Assembly: GCF_004348825.1 (NCBI RefSeq)
Contig: NZ_SMJU01000015.1
Location: 22,948 to 86,947, forward strand
DNA length: 64,000 nucleotides
Direction: 5' to 3'
Origin: Arundinibacter roseus
GTDB taxonomy: Bacteria > Bacteroidota > Bacteroidia > Cytophagales > Spirosomataceae
A program made the position numbers and the translations under genes. The notes beneath the pieces were generated by a model. It saw nothing but the letters and a program-made list of their open reading frames with translations, searched no databases and was not told where the DNA came from. Of this stretch, positions 8,306 through 17,381 are shown piece by piece. Each line of letters opens with the position of its first letter. Position 1 is the first letter of the stretch.

Positions 8306-9562
8306 ATGTTAGAGCTATTTATTAAACATACAGAAGAAATGAAGCGGCATATCGAGATGTTGAATGCACTCTTCAAACATGCCACAGAAGGCATTATCGT
8401 GGTCGATGATCATGGAACGATTGCCATGGTGAATCCAACGGCAAAAGACCTTTTTGGCTATGATGACGATGAATTGGTCGGAAATAAGATAGAAATCCTG
8501 ATTCCGATCCGGCATGCCCGGCAGCATGTGCATCAACGAATTAATTATATGCATGAACCCCGCGCGCGGGGTATGGGCAATAATCGGGATCTTTTTGCCC
8601 GCCGAAGCGATGGAAGCGAGTTTCCGGTTGAGGTAAGTCTGAGCCCTTTTTCTACGAGTGAAGGCGATTTTGTGGTGGCTTTTGTGGTGGATATTACCGC
8701 CCGAAAAAAGCAGGAAAATGACATTAAAGAAGCCAATATTGAGATTCAAAAGCTAAATACGGAGCTGGAAATGCGCGTAACTCAGCGTACACAAGAGCTT
8801 GGCGAAGCGTTGCGAAAACTCGAAACTTCACAGGAAGAGGTGGTCAGAGCCCTGGAAAAAGAACGTGAATTGAATGATATGAAGAGTAAATTTGTAACCA
8901 TTGCATCGCACGAATTTCGTACACCTTTGGCTACAATTTTGTCCTCTGCTTCGTTGATTGGCCGCTATGTTTTGACCGAAGAAAATGATAAACGGTTCAA
9001 ACATGTACAACGCATCAAATCAGCGGTAAATAACCTGACGGAGATCCTCAACGATTTTTTGTCTATCGGAAAACTGGAAGAAGGACGCATGCAGAGTGTC
9101 CCCGTACAACTCGATATGCCGTCTTCCTGCCTGGACCTGATGGACGAAATTAAGGGTGTGTGCAAAGAAGGACAAAAAATTGAATATCAACACAGCGGTG
9201 GAGCCGAAGCGTGGCTTGACAAGCACCTGCTGCGCAATGTGCTGATCAATCTTTTGTCCAATGCCATTAAGTATTCTGACTGCCACACCACGATTTTTCT
9301 GCGTACCCGAGTGGATGAAAAAGGAGTTCATTTTGAAATTCAGGATCAGGGAATCGGGATTCCGGAAAGCGATCAGCCGTACATCTTTGACCGGTTCTTT
9401 CGGGCTCACAATGCCGGTAATGCACAGGGAACGGGCCTTGGCCTGAATATCGTTAAAAAATACATCGACCTGATGCAGGGGGATATTTCGTTTGAAAGTA
9501 TTACCGGAAAAGGAACCACTTTTTTCATTTTTCTGCCCAATCACGCCGAGGTTGTCGCCTAG
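8306..9562 (+). CDS. PAS-domain histidine kinase, FixL-like layout
   Basis: A 418-residue soluble sensor kinase with no membrane segment. It has a PAS domain (about 20-135), a coiled coil (about 140-195), a HisKA domain with phospho-acceptor His202 in ASHEFRTPLA, and an HATPase with N-box NLLSNAIKYSD, DQGIGIP and GTGLGLNIV. The PAS core resembles FixL: LFGYDDDELVG, then RHARQHVHQRINYM, then RRSDGSEFPVEVSLSPF. A histidine in the RQHVHQ stretch aligns by eye with FixL's haem ligand, but many non-haem PAS domains share this pattern, so haem binding is unproven. It lies 18 bases before the receiver-CRP gene, its likely partner. Confidence 0.88.
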   Translation: MLELFIKHTEEMKRHIEMLNALFKHATEGIIVVDDHGTIAMVNPTAKDLFGYDDDELVGNKIEILIPIRHARQHVHQRINYMHEPRARGMGNNRDLFARRSDGSEFPVEVSLSPFSTSEGDFVVAFVVDITARKKQENDIKEANIEIQKLNTELEMRVTQRTQELGEALRKLETSQEEVVRALEKERELNDMKSKFVTIASHEFRTPLATILSSASLIGRYVLTEENDKRFKHVQRIKSAVNNLTEILNDFLSIGKLEEGRMQSVPVQLDMPSSCLDLMDEIKGVCKEGQKIEYQHSGGAEAWLDKHLLRNVLINLLSNAIKYSDCHTTIFLRTRVDEKGVHFEIQDQGIGIPESDQPYIFDRFFRAHNAGNAQGTGLGLNIVKKYIDLMQGDISFESITGKGTTFFIFLPNHAEVVA

Positions 9563-9580
9563 CTTTACCTATCCGAACCA

Positions 9581-10645
9581 ATGAATACGAAGAAGATTTT
9601 ACTAATTGAAGATAATCCCGAAATGCGGGAGAATACAGCGGAAATCCTGGAATTGGCGAACTACGATGTGGTGACCGCTACGAACGGAAAAGAAGGGGTG
9701 AAAATGGCGCATTCGCTCAATCCCGATCTCATCATTTGTGACATCATGATGCCCGAACTCGACGGCTACGGTGTGCTGCATCTGTTGAGTAAAGAGGAAG
9801 AAACGTCCAATATTCCCTTCATATTTTTGACTGCCAAGGCCGAAAAAAACGATTACCGCAAAGGCATGACAATGGGTGCGGACGATTATCTGACCAAGCC
9901 CTACGACGACGTAGAACTATTGAGTGCCGTGGAAGTTCGCCTGAAAAAAAGCGAACGACTGAAAGCAGAGTTTAATCGCACAGGTGAAGGGCTCGATCAG
10001 TTTATTCAGGAAGCCCGCTCGGTGGATGCGCTCAACAAACTGACGCAGGAAAAGAAGGTTAAGTCATTTCGTAAAAAAGAAACCGTTTATACCGAAGGCA
10101 GTTATCCGACCGGCATTTTCTTTTTGCTGGAAGGTAAAGTCAAAGCCTATCGCGCCAATGAATACGGCAAGGAATTCATTACGGATTTATATAAAAAAGG
10201 CGATTTCTTTGGCTACGTGGACCTTTTGCAGGGCACGCCCTATCAAGACACAGCCGTAGCCCTCGAAGAATCGGAAGTGGCGGTGATACCCAAAGAGGAT
10301 TTTTTTACTCTTTTGCAGGGAAGTAGGGAAGTTTCCGGGAAGTTTATCAAAATGCTTTCCAATGAAATCAAGGAACGGGAAGAACGCCTGCTGCAACTTG
10401 CCTACAACTCCGTTCGGAAACGGGTCGCCGAAGCACTCATCATGCTTGCGACGCGCTATCAGGCCGATAAAACCAAGCCTTTTTCGATGGCAATTACCCG
10501 TGAAGATATTGCTTCGCTCGTGGGAACAGCCACCGAAACAGTAATCAGAACGTTGTCTGACTTCAAAGAAGAAGCACTCGTAGAAATGAAAGGAAGTCTC
10601 ATTACAATTATCAATTATGATAAATTGCTGAGGATGCGAAACTGA
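9581..10645 (+). CDS. Response regulator fused to CRP/FNR transcription factor
   Basis: A 354-residue regulator. Residues 1-125 are a receiver domain with acceptor Asp54 (IICDIMMPELDG), a Thr in FLTAKAEK and a conserved Lys in LTKPYDD. Residues about 155-265 are a cyclic-nucleotide-binding beta barrel (EGSYPTGIFFLLEGKVKAY), and about 265-350 a Crp-type winged helix with recognition segment TATETVIRTL that keeps the Glu and Arg used by CRP and FNR to read TGA half-sites. There is no FNR-type cysteine cluster, so input probably comes by phosphorylation from the kinase at 8306. By inference it binds the TGAC-N4-GTCA operators before ccoS and hemN. Confidence 0.9.
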   Translation: MNTKKILLIEDNPEMRENTAEILELANYDVVTATNGKEGVKMAHSLNPDLIICDIMMPELDGYGVLHLLSKEEETSNIPFIFLTAKAEKNDYRKGMTMGADDYLTKPYDDVELLSAVEVRLKKSERLKAEFNRTGEGLDQFIQEARSVDALNKLTQEKKVKSFRKKETVYTEGSYPTGIFFLLEGKVKAYRANEYGKEFITDLYKKGDFFGYVDLLQGTPYQDTAVALEESEVAVIPKEDFFTLLQGSREVSGKFIKMLSNEIKEREERLLQLAYNSVRKRVAEALIMLATRYQADKTKPFSMAITREDIASLVGTATETVIRTLSDFKEEALVEMKGSLITIINYDKLLRMRN

Positions 10646-10670
10646 TTTTTAAAGGAATATTTTACAAATG

Positions 10671-10720
10671 AAAAATGCTGGATCCAAGGTCTAATTTTAG
10701 CCTTGATCCAGCATTTTTTT
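10671..10720. terminator. Bidirectional terminator
   Basis: AAATGCTGGATC-C-AAGG pairs with CCTTGATCCAGCATTT (one bulged C, 11-base loop) and is flanked by A and T runs. It serves the converging receiver-CRP gene and the dehydrogenase at 10741. Confidence 0.85.
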
Positions 10721-10740
10721 TAGTTTTCCTGGCGGTAATG

Positions 10741-11682
10741 TCAGACAGCTGCTGTTTGAAGCCACGCCGAAATCTGATTCACCAAAACCTCATTGATTCG
10801 TACATAACTTTCGTGTGACCATCCCGCAATGTGCGGTGTCAGCACTACCCGGTCTGAGGTGCGCAGATAGTCAAAGGCTTCCTGCTGTGGATTGGTGAGT
10901 TGGCTGAGTTTTTCGTTTTCAAGAACATCCAGGCAAGCGCCCAGAATTTTCCCTGATTTCATGCCGTTTACAACGTCTCTCAAACTTACAACTTCGCCCC
11001 GCGACACGTTGATGAGATAAAACGGCTTTTGAAAATTGGCGATGAAAGAATCGTTTACAAGCAAACGCGTCTGATCTGTCAGCGGAATATGTAAACTCAG
11101 CACATCGGCTTCCGCCTGAATCTGAGACAACGTAGCTTCCTGAACCCATTCATCTCCAAAATTGGAACGGTACTTATCATACGCCAACACTTTACACCCA
11201 AAACCCCGCAGGCGGCGGGCCGTAGCGCTGCCGTTGTTGCCGTAGCCCACAATGCCCACCGTTTTGTTCATGAGCTCTACGCCCCGGTTTCCTTCGCGGT
11301 CCCAAATCGCTTTTCGGACTTCCCGATCGGCTTTGTTCAGGTTGTTAAAAAGCATCAAAATCATGCCCAACGTATGCTCCGCTACGGCGTCGCGGTTTCC
11401 TTCGCCGGCATGGAAAAGCGTAATATTCATACGCTCCGTGAGCGGCACGTCGATCAGGTCGAGACCGGCTCCGGCGCGGGCAATGAAGCGCAGCCGCTGC
11501 GCCTGCGTCAACAATTCTTCGTCAATGCGGGTCTTGCTTCGGATAATCAACCCATCATAGCCTGATAGATAGGCGAGTATATCGGTGCGTCGAAATCCCG
11601 GTTTAAAGTCATAGGCCCATCCGTGCGATTCCAGCAAGGGAAAAAGCGAAGGGTGCATTTCGTCTGCAATCAGTATTTTCAT
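10741..11682 (-). CDS. D-isomer-specific 2-hydroxyacid dehydrogenase
   Basis: A 313-residue NAD-dependent dehydrogenase of the SerA/DdlH superfamily, interconverting a 2-hydroxyacid and its 2-keto acid. The nucleotide-binding motif is GYGNNG (Gly146, 148, 151). The catalytic set is Arg229 (NVSRGEVV), Glu255 (LDVLENEK) and His284 (LTPHIAGWS). At this length it lacks the ACT domain of long SerA, so it could be a short 3-phosphoglycerate dehydrogenase or a glyoxylate/hydroxypyruvate-type reductase. No serine-pathway neighbour helps decide. A single gene converging on the regulator operon. Confidence 0.85.
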   Translation of the reverse strand: MKILIADEMHPSLFPLLESHGWAYDFKPGFRRTDILAYLSGYDGLIIRSKTRIDEELLTQAQRLRFIARAGAGLDLIDVPLTERMNITLFHAGEGNRDAVAEHTLGMILMLFNNLNKADREVRKAIWDREGNRGVELMNKTVGIVGYGNNGSATARRLRGFGCKVLAYDKYRSNFGDEWVQEATLSQIQAEADVLSLHIPLTDQTRLLVNDSFIANFQKPFYLINVSRGEVVSLRDVVNGMKSGKILGACLDVLENEKLSQLTNPQQEAFDYLRTSDRVVLTPHIAGWSHESYVRINEVLVNQISAWLQTAAV

Positions 11683-11830
11683 GGGAGCGGTGGATTTTTC
11701 GTAACTTGCACGTTAACTATGTACAAAAGTCGGTAGTTTTTAGAGAAAAGCATGCAGATAGCGATGCTAAATTGTAGAATCAACGGCTGGCTTTTTGTAC
11801 CAGTATTGACTATTTCAGACTAAATTTTCC

Positions 11831-12937
11831 ATGAGTGAGTTACAAAGTTATAAGCCTATTGTTGGCATTAGTATGGGAGATTACAACGGCATAGGACCGG
11901 AAGTAATACTTAAAGCATTGGAGAGCAATCAATTATCTCGTCAATGTACACCAGTGATCTACGGTTCTTTGCGTGTGTTAAATAAGTATCGTCAGATGCT
12001 GAACATGAAAGAATGGAACCTGCAGGCCATTCAGAAAGTAGAACAGGCCAACCCGAAGTCTACCAACGTGATTACCTGCTGGAACGATCAGCAAACGGAA
12101 CTGGAACCGGGGAAAATAACTCCCGCTGCCGGAAAAGCAGCCTTTGCAGCGCTCAAGCGAGCTACGGACGATCTGAAAGCAGGCCGTATTAACGCCCTCG
12201 TGACAGCGCCGATCAATAAGGATACGATGCAGAGTGAAGACTTTAAATTTCCGGGTCATACCGAATACCTGGCTCAGGCTTTCGGCGTCAAAGAAGCGCT
12301 GATGTTTATGGTCGCCGGTGACTTTCGGGTAGGAGTACTGACGGGCCACATTCCGCTGGATCAGGTTCGGGCGCAACTGACTCCCGAAAAATTAACCGCC
12401 AAAATAAGTCAGATTCTCCACTCACTTCGCTCAGATTTCGGGATTGTCAAACCCCGTTTGGCGGTTTTGGGACTAAATCCGCATGCCGGAGAAAACGGTT
12501 TGCTGGGCACGGAGGAACAGGACATTATCAGCCCGGTTTTATTAAAATTCAGGGAAAAAGGTGAATTGGTAATCGGGCCATTTCCGGCTGACGGATTTTT
12601 TGCAGCCTCTACCTACCGACACTACGATGCCGTTTTGGCCATGTATCACGATCAGGGATTGATCCCGTTCAAAACCATTGCCTTTAATTCAGGTGTTAAC
12701 TTTACGGCGGGCTTGTCGGCCGTACGCACCTCGCCCGACCACGGAACAGCTTACGACATTGCCGGCAAAAATAGCGCCGAACCGGGTTCCATGCTGGAAG
12801 CGATTTACCTGGCCTGCGATGTAGCGCGCTATCGGCTGGATACAGCCGAAATTGTCAAAAACGCACTCGTATCGACTCCACAGGCTTCTGAAAGTCAGGC
12901 GCCCGGAAAAGCCCAACGCCCGAATCGTAACTCCTGA
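11831..12937 (+). CDS. pdxA: 4-hydroxythreonine-4-phosphate dehydrogenase PdxA
   Basis: An NAD-dependent enzyme of the DXP-dependent pyridoxal phosphate pathway that oxidises 4-phosphohydroxy-L-threonine. The 368-residue protein shows the family motifs: GISMGDYNGIGPEV near the N-terminus (variant of the more common GDPAGIGPE), FPGHTEYLA, LGLNPHAGENG and YHDQGLIPFK, whose histidines bind the divalent metal, and TSPDHGTAYDIAG. The C-terminal 25 residues are a low-complexity tail. yicC follows after 73 bases. Confidence 0.93.
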   Translation: MSELQSYKPIVGISMGDYNGIGPEVILKALESNQLSRQCTPVIYGSLRVLNKYRQMLNMKEWNLQAIQKVEQANPKSTNVITCWNDQQTELEPGKITPAAGKAAFAALKRATDDLKAGRINALVTAPINKDTMQSEDFKFPGHTEYLAQAFGVKEALMFMVAGDFRVGVLTGHIPLDQVRAQLTPEKLTAKISQILHSLRSDFGIVKPRLAVLGLNPHAGENGLLGTEEQDIISPVLLKFREKGELVIGPFPADGFFAASTYRHYDAVLAMYHDQGLIPFKTIAFNSGVNFTAGLSAVRTSPDHGTAYDIAGKNSAEPGSMLEAIYLACDVARYRLDTAEIVKNALVSTPQASESQAPGKAQRPNRNS

Positions 12938-13010
12938 GTTCCTTTGGAAGGAAATTTAGGTGCGATTTTATTAAAAATTATTTTCTATACCCTTTTACAA
13001 AACATACGGA

Positions 13011-13898
13011 ATGCTCAAATCCATGACCGGCTATGGTATAGCCCACGTTGAATCCGATTCGCTTACGGTTACTGTCGAAATAAAAACACTAAATTCTAAG
13101 TTTCTGGATATTTTTTGCCGGATTCCCCGGCAGTACTCTGAACGTGAAATTGAGATTAGAAATCAAATTACCCAATCGCTGGAACGAGGCAAGGTAGAGC
13201 TCTCGCTGACGGTACAGCCCGTCGGAACTACCGCCGCGGCTTCGGTGGTCAATCGCTCGCTGGTTAGCGCCTATTTTCGTGATTTGAGCAAAACAGCCGA
13301 AGAATTGGGCTTTACGGCCGATCCAACCGAATTGCTCCGACTTTCGCTGCAAATGCCAAATGCCTACAATACGGACGTTGCCAATGAAGAGCGGCGGGAT
13401 CAGGAAGGCGCTTTGCTCAAACAAGCTGTGCTGGAAGCGATTCGTAAATGTGACACGTTTCGGCAGCAGGAAGGCCAACTGACAGCAGCCAAACTGATGG
13501 AATACATCGCCTCGATTCGGGGCCTGCTCACGCAGGTGCAGGAGCAGGATGTGCTGCGCATTCCGGCAGTGCGTGAACGACTCGAAAAGCAGGTTCGTGA
13601 CCTTTTGTCGGACGATAATTTTGATCCAAACCGTTTTGAGCAGGAATTGATTTACTACATAGAGAAATATGATATTTCGGAAGAGAAAGTTCGGTTGGCC
13701 AACCACCTGAACTACTTTGAAGAAACGCTCGCTTCGACCGATAGCAACGGCAAGAAACTTAATTTTATAGCCCAGGAAATTGGCAGGGAAATAAATACCA
13801 TCGGTTCCAAAGCCAACGATGCCGGTGTGCAGCGGCTCGTGGTGCAGATGAAAGATGAACTCGAAAAGATTAAAGAGCAAACCATGAATGTGATCTAA
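13011..13898 (+). CDS. yicC: YicC/YloC-family endoribonuclease
   Basis: A 295-residue protein with the YicC N-terminus (MLKSMTGYGIAHVE, then VEIKTLNSKFLDIFCRIP) and the C-terminal block NFIAQEIGREINTIGSKAND. Members of this family are single-strand-acting endoribonucleases; the E. coli enzyme acts on small RNAs. Length and both conserved ends match the family, so it is complete. It is followed three bases later by the DNA glycosylase, suggesting one transcript. Confidence 0.92.
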   Translation: MLKSMTGYGIAHVESDSLTVTVEIKTLNSKFLDIFCRIPRQYSEREIEIRNQITQSLERGKVELSLTVQPVGTTAAASVVNRSLVSAYFRDLSKTAEELGFTADPTELLRLSLQMPNAYNTDVANEERRDQEGALLKQAVLEAIRKCDTFRQQEGQLTAAKLMEYIASIRGLLTQVQEQDVLRIPAVRERLEKQVRDLLSDDNFDPNRFEQELIYYIEKYDISEEKVRLANHLNYFEETLASTDSNGKKLNFIAQEIGREINTIGSKANDAGVQRLVVQMKDELEKIKEQTMNVI

Positions 13899-13901
13899 GG
13901 A

Positions 13902-14519
13902 ATGCAGGGTCGGCACAGCGCAACATTTTACAGACAACATTCTACCCTGGCACTTTCGCAACTATTACTTGGCTGTGAGCTCGTACACGAAAGCGGGGAA
14001 GGGATTACGGCCGGAATTATTGTCGAAACGGAAGCCTACCTCTGGGGCGATCCGGCCTGCCATGCCTACCGCAAAAAAACCGCCCGAAATGCCGCAATGT
14101 TTGGCCCGCCGGGAACGCTGTACGTCTATTTGATTTATGGATTATACTATTGTGTAAACGTCGTTGGCGGGCCGGAAGATCAGGGCGAGGCGGTTTTAAT
14201 TCGGGCTTTGCAGCCGACCCGCGGGCAGGATCTGATGGCTTTGCGACGAACGCTGCATCCAAAATCGTTACTGCCGGGAGCCCAGAAATTCTTTGGTGAG
14301 CGCGATTTGTGCAGCGGCCCTGGCAAGCTCGTGCAAGCCATGGGCATACGGCCCGAGCACAACGGGCTTTCGCTGGAAGAGCCTGCGATTTACATTACTA
14401 CTCCGGTAATTTCAACGTTTGACACCGTAACTACCACCCGCATTGGCATCACACAGGGTGCTGAACTTCCGTATCGCTTTTATATCAGAGATAATAAATT
14501 TGTGAGTAAAAAAGGCTGA
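13902..14519 (+). CDS. AAG/MPG-type DNA-3-methyladenine glycosylase
   Basis: A base-excision repair enzyme that removes alkylated or deaminated purines. The 205-residue protein shows the AAG fold motifs: GIIVETEAYLWGDPACHAYRK with the catalytic Glu in ETEAY, RNAAMFGPPGTLYVYLIYG, YYCVNVV and GPGKLVQAMGI. It is the mammalian-MPG type, not AlkA or Tag. The ATG lies four bases past the yicC stop, so translational coupling is likely. A terminator overlaps its stop codon. Confidence 0.92.
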   Translation: MQGRHSATFYRQHSTLALSQLLLGCELVHESGEGITAGIIVETEAYLWGDPACHAYRKKTARNAAMFGPPGTLYVYLIYGLYYCVNVVGGPEDQGEAVLIRALQPTRGQDLMALRRTLHPKSLLPGAQKFFGERDLCSGPGKLVQAMGIRPEHNGLSLEEPAIYITTPVISTFDTVTTTRIGITQGAELPYRFYIRDNKFVSKKG

Positions 14520-14559
14520 TCTGTTGTCTCAAATTGAGAGACGGGATCAGCCTTTTTTT
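14508..14559 (+). terminator. Terminator after the DNA glycosylase
   Basis: AAAAAGGCTGATC pairs with GATCAGCCTTTTT, enclosing a second small stem GTCTC/GAGAC, followed by seven T. The 5' arm covers the last codons and stop of the glycosylase gene. Confidence 0.88.
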
Positions 14560-14686
14560 GATTTTTTTCGGTCTTTTCAATTACCCAAAATCCCGGTGGC
14601 TATTGCCAAATACATATGGCAAGCGTATCTTGTTTCCTGTTGCTGCATAATTCATAATCCTGAAATTTTATAGTTAATTTGGTGCC

Positions 14687-14710
14687 GTTGTTGGTTTTTT
14701 TACCAACAAC
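14687..14710 (+). repeat. Intergenic hairpin repeat, copy 1
   Basis: GTTGTTGGT and ACCAACAAC are perfect 9-bp arms around six T, 48 bases before the oxidoreductase ATG. It is one of four related hairpins (see 15881, 17280 and 18871) with a GTTGTTGG/CCAACAAC-like core. An unrelated palindrome TTGCCA-N8-TGGCAA lies at 14603-14622. Confidence 0.6.
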
Positions 14711-14758
14711 ACATGAATAAATTAATAATCAATTACTTAAATTCTTAAACCCAAAATA

Positions 14759-15844
14759 ATGAACCCATTGACAACAAATGTAAAAGTACTGGTTGTAGGT
14801 TGTGGAAATATGGGCGCTTCGCATGCGCAGGCCTATCAAATGCTGGAAGGATTTGAAATTTGCGGGATTGTATCCACTGGAAAAAGCAAGGAAGTACTCA
14901 ATGAAAAATTAGGCGGAGGTTATGCGCTTTTCTCCGATTACGCCGAGGCCCTTGCCGTCACGCAGCCGGATGCCGTCTGCATTTCAACCTACCCTGATAC
15001 CCACGAAACCTTCGCCATCATGGCCCTCGAACAAGGCTGTCATGTATTTATCGAAAAACCATTGGCTGATACCGTTGAAGGATCCGAGCGTGTGGTAGAA
15101 GCTGCCCGAATAGCGGGTAAAAAAGTGGTTGTGGGCTACATTTTGCGGCATCATCCTTCGTGGGAAAAGTTTGTGGAGATTGCGCAGGACATGGGCAAGC
15201 CGCTCGTGATGCGGATGAATCTCAATCAGCAGAGCCACGGCCAAATGTGGACCGTGCACCGGAACCTGATGAAAAGCCTGAGCCCGATTGTGGATTGTGG
15301 CGTGCATTACATTGACGTGATGTGCCAAATGACTCGCTCAAAGCCCGTGCAGGTTTCGGCGATTGGCGCACGGCTAACGGACGATATTCCGGCGACGAAC
15401 TATAATTACGGACAATTGCAAATTCGCTTTGAAGACGGCTCGGTCGGTTGGTATGAGGCAGGTTGGGGACCGATGATGAGCGAAACAGCCTTTTTTGTAA
15501 AAGACGTGATTGGCCCCAAAGGCTGTGTGTCTATCGTTGCCAAAGAAGCCGGTGGAGCCGGGAAGTCAGATAACGTTGACTCGCACACCAAAACCGAATC
15601 GTTGCGGGTGCATAAGGCCGATTTGAATGAAAATGATGAGTTTGTGTATCAGGATGAATGGATTAATCTAACCGACGAGCCTGATCATCAGGAGCTATGC
15701 AATCGGGAGCAACGCTATTTTCTTCGGTCAATTCAGGAAGATTTGGACCTGACGGATCATTTGCAGGATGCAGTCAACAGCCTGCGCGTAGCTTTTGCCT
15801 GCGATGAGTCCGTACGAACCGGGCAAGTCGTGCTGCTGCCTTAG
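14759..15844 (+). CDS. Gfo/Idh/MocA-family oxidoreductase
   Basis: A 361-residue NAD(P)-dependent dehydrogenase of unknown, probably sugar-type, substrate. The Rossmann motif is VVGCGNMGASHAQAY near residue 12, the family Lys is in FIEKPLADTVEG, and DCGVHYIDVM supplies the catalytic histidine region. No partner genes adjoin it, and it is not closely alike to the two Gfo/Idh genes near 60-62 kb. It is flanked by repeat hairpins and ends before a terminator at 15947. Confidence 0.85.
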   Translation: MNPLTTNVKVLVVGCGNMGASHAQAYQMLEGFEICGIVSTGKSKEVLNEKLGGGYALFSDYAEALAVTQPDAVCISTYPDTHETFAIMALEQGCHVFIEKPLADTVEGSERVVEAARIAGKKVVVGYILRHHPSWEKFVEIAQDMGKPLVMRMNLNQQSHGQMWTVHRNLMKSLSPIVDCGVHYIDVMCQMTRSKPVQVSAIGARLTDDIPATNYNYGQLQIRFEDGSVGWYEAGWGPMMSETAFFVKDVIGPKGCVSIVAKEAGGAGKSDNVDSHTKTESLRVHKADLNENDEFVYQDEWINLTDEPDHQELCNREQRYFLRSIQEDLDLTDHLQDAVNSLRVAFACDESVRTGQVVLLP

Positions 15845-15880
15845 GGCTATTGGAAGTGGACGTGTTGTTGGTCGAGTTTT

Positions 15881-15910
15881 CTGTCGTTGTTGTTTCTTCA
15901 ACAACGGCAG
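15881..15910 (+). repeat. Intergenic hairpin repeat, copy 2
   Basis: CTGTCGTTGTTG and CAACAACGGCAG form a 12-bp stem with one mismatch and a six-base loop, 37 bases after the oxidoreductase stop. A partial copy, GTGTTGTTGG, lies just upstream near 15862. Confidence 0.6.
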
Positions 15911-15946
15911 AAATAAATCTATACAAGTGGACAATCTTATTGTAGC

Positions 15947-15988
15947 AATCCGTGAAAGTTTTATTTTAGATTTTCACGGATTATTTTT
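15947..15988 (+). terminator. Terminator-like hairpin after the oxidoreductase
   Basis: AATCCGTGAAA and TTTCACGGATT form a perfect 11-bp stem with a 14-base loop, followed by ATTTTTCATTTC. It ends about 24 bases before the next ATG. Confidence 0.65.
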
Positions 15989-16011
15989 CATTTCAGCTTT
16001 AACGACTAAAA

Positions 16012-17256
16012 ATGCAAAAAAGTCATGGGACTCTTACATGTCAAAAACCAAAAGTCCTATATTTAATAGCTTTAAGTATATTCTTAATAGCATCTTGCAA
16101 AACAGAGCAAAGCTTAGTATCTAAGATTATATCGAAACACTATTATAAAGAATGGTTTTTCTTGAACACCTCCGGGGACGAAACTACTACCATCCCATTC
16201 GAAATAATTGATGGTTGGATTGTTTTGAAATTACAAATTAATGAAAAAGATACTACCCATTACAAATTCATTTTTGATACAGGGGCCATGACTACCATTG
16301 ACCTTGATCTGGCAAGGAATTTGAACCTGCCAATATTAAGGGATTTGACAGCAGTAGACGTGAATTCTTCTGAGAGTAAAGCCGTGCTAACTTCAATTAA
16401 TAAATTGAAGATTGGAGAAAGAACATTTTTTAATGTTGGAGCAATCTCCTCAAAATCAGATATTTTTGGTTGCAATGAAATAAAAGGTCTGTTTGGACTC
16501 AACTTAATGAGAGATGCAGTATTTCGGATAAATTTTAAGAGTAAGCTACTATCAATATCTTCCACTCTAAATGCCTCCATTAGCAACTTTGATCAAATAA
16601 AAATTGCAAACGATTGGAAGAAATATAATTTTATAGAATTGAAGTCAAATAATAAAACAATAAATGCCCTTTTTGACACCGGATTTCCTGACTATGTAGC
16701 TTTAAACAATTCCTTGAAAAATAAATTCGAGATAGATAGTTTTTTGAAAAGCAAGTTATTGTTCACAGGGGGGCTAAGCTCTTCTGTTTCGGATACTCTA
16801 CATTTTTATAGGCCTCATAATTTGAAAGCAGGCGAACAAATGCTGGATCGTGAGGTTTTTGTATTTTCTAATAATAAAACTTTAATTGGAAGCGGTTTTT
16901 TGTCAGGATTTGAAGAGGTAATTATTGATGTGTCTAATAATAAATTATATGTGTCTAAAAACAAGACAGAAATAAGTAAGCTTTACAAAATACCTAATGT
17001 TACGTTAGGATGGAAGAATGGATCAGTTAAAGTTACCAGCTTGGTGGTAGGAAGCAAGGTTGAAGAAATGGGGATTAGGTTAGATGATCAAGTGGTTTCT
17101 ATCAATAACATATCAACTTCTGATTTACATGATGCCTGCATGTACAAAAAATTTAAAATTGATAATGCTATTTTTAAAAGTGATCTAAGGTTAACAATTT
17201 TAAGATCTGAATCTATGTTTGACTATTTCATTAATTCAAGTATTTTATATGATTAA
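16012..17256 (+). CDS. Lipoprotein with retropepsin-like aspartyl protease repeats and PDZ domain
   Basis: A 414-residue predicted lipoprotein; the signal peptide ends LSIFLIASC with Cys29 as the acylation site. There are two half-protease modules, each with a catalytic DTG: FIFDTGAMTTID (residues 89-91) and ALFDTGFPDYVA (222-224). A PDZ-like segment follows (about 325-395: VTSLVVGSKVEEMGIRLDDQVVSINN). It is likely an envelope-located aspartic peptidase; the substrate is unknown. The gene is clearly more AT-rich than its neighbours and uses many AAT/AAA/ATA codons, as does the next gene, which suggests acquisition by transfer. Confidence 0.78.
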   Translation: MQKSHGTLTCQKPKVLYLIALSIFLIASCKTEQSLVSKIISKHYYKEWFFLNTSGDETTTIPFEIIDGWIVLKLQINEKDTTHYKFIFDTGAMTTIDLDLARNLNLPILRDLTAVDVNSSESKAVLTSINKLKIGERTFFNVGAISSKSDIFGCNEIKGLFGLNLMRDAVFRINFKSKLLSISSTLNASISNFDQIKIANDWKKYNFIELKSNNKTINALFDTGFPDYVALNNSLKNKFEIDSFLKSKLLFTGGLSSSVSDTLHFYRPHNLKAGEQMLDREVFVFSNNKTLIGSGFLSGFEEVIIDVSNNKLYVSKNKTEISKLYKIPNVTLGWKNGSVKVTSLVVGSKVEEMGIRLDDQVVSINNISTSDLHDACMYKKFKIDNAIFKSDLRLTILRSESMFDYFINSSILYD

Positions 17257-17279
17257 TTACTAAGCTGTAAGTAGGAATA

Positions 17280-17319
17280 CTGCCGTTGTTGATGGTTCAC
17301 CAACTGAGGCAGACGGCAG
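17280..17319 (+). repeat. Intergenic hairpin repeat, copy 3 (degenerate)
   Basis: CTGCCGT (17280-17286) pairs with ACGGCAG (17313-17319). The interior holds an imperfect TTGTTGATGG/CACCAAC pairing like the other copies. It lies between the two AT-rich lipoprotein genes. Confidence 0.5.
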
Positions 17320-17381
17320 ATGAGAGTGATAATTAAAAGAAATCCCACTAGACTAATTCCATATTTTCAAGTAAAAAGCAT

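Noticed and set aside
8306..8720. Calling the PAS domain a haem oxygen sensor
   Set aside because: One histidine aligns by eye with FixL's ligand, but the same pattern occurs in many haem-free PAS domains, so it is left as a possibility only.
9581..10645. Calling the CRP-type protein FNR
   Set aside because: It lacks the cysteine cluster that senses oxygen in FNR; a receiver domain stands in its place.
13089..13961. 290-residue minus-strand ORF opposite yicC
   Set aside because: It is an antisense shadow of a clearly conserved gene, rich in Phe and His in the pattern expected from reversed codons.
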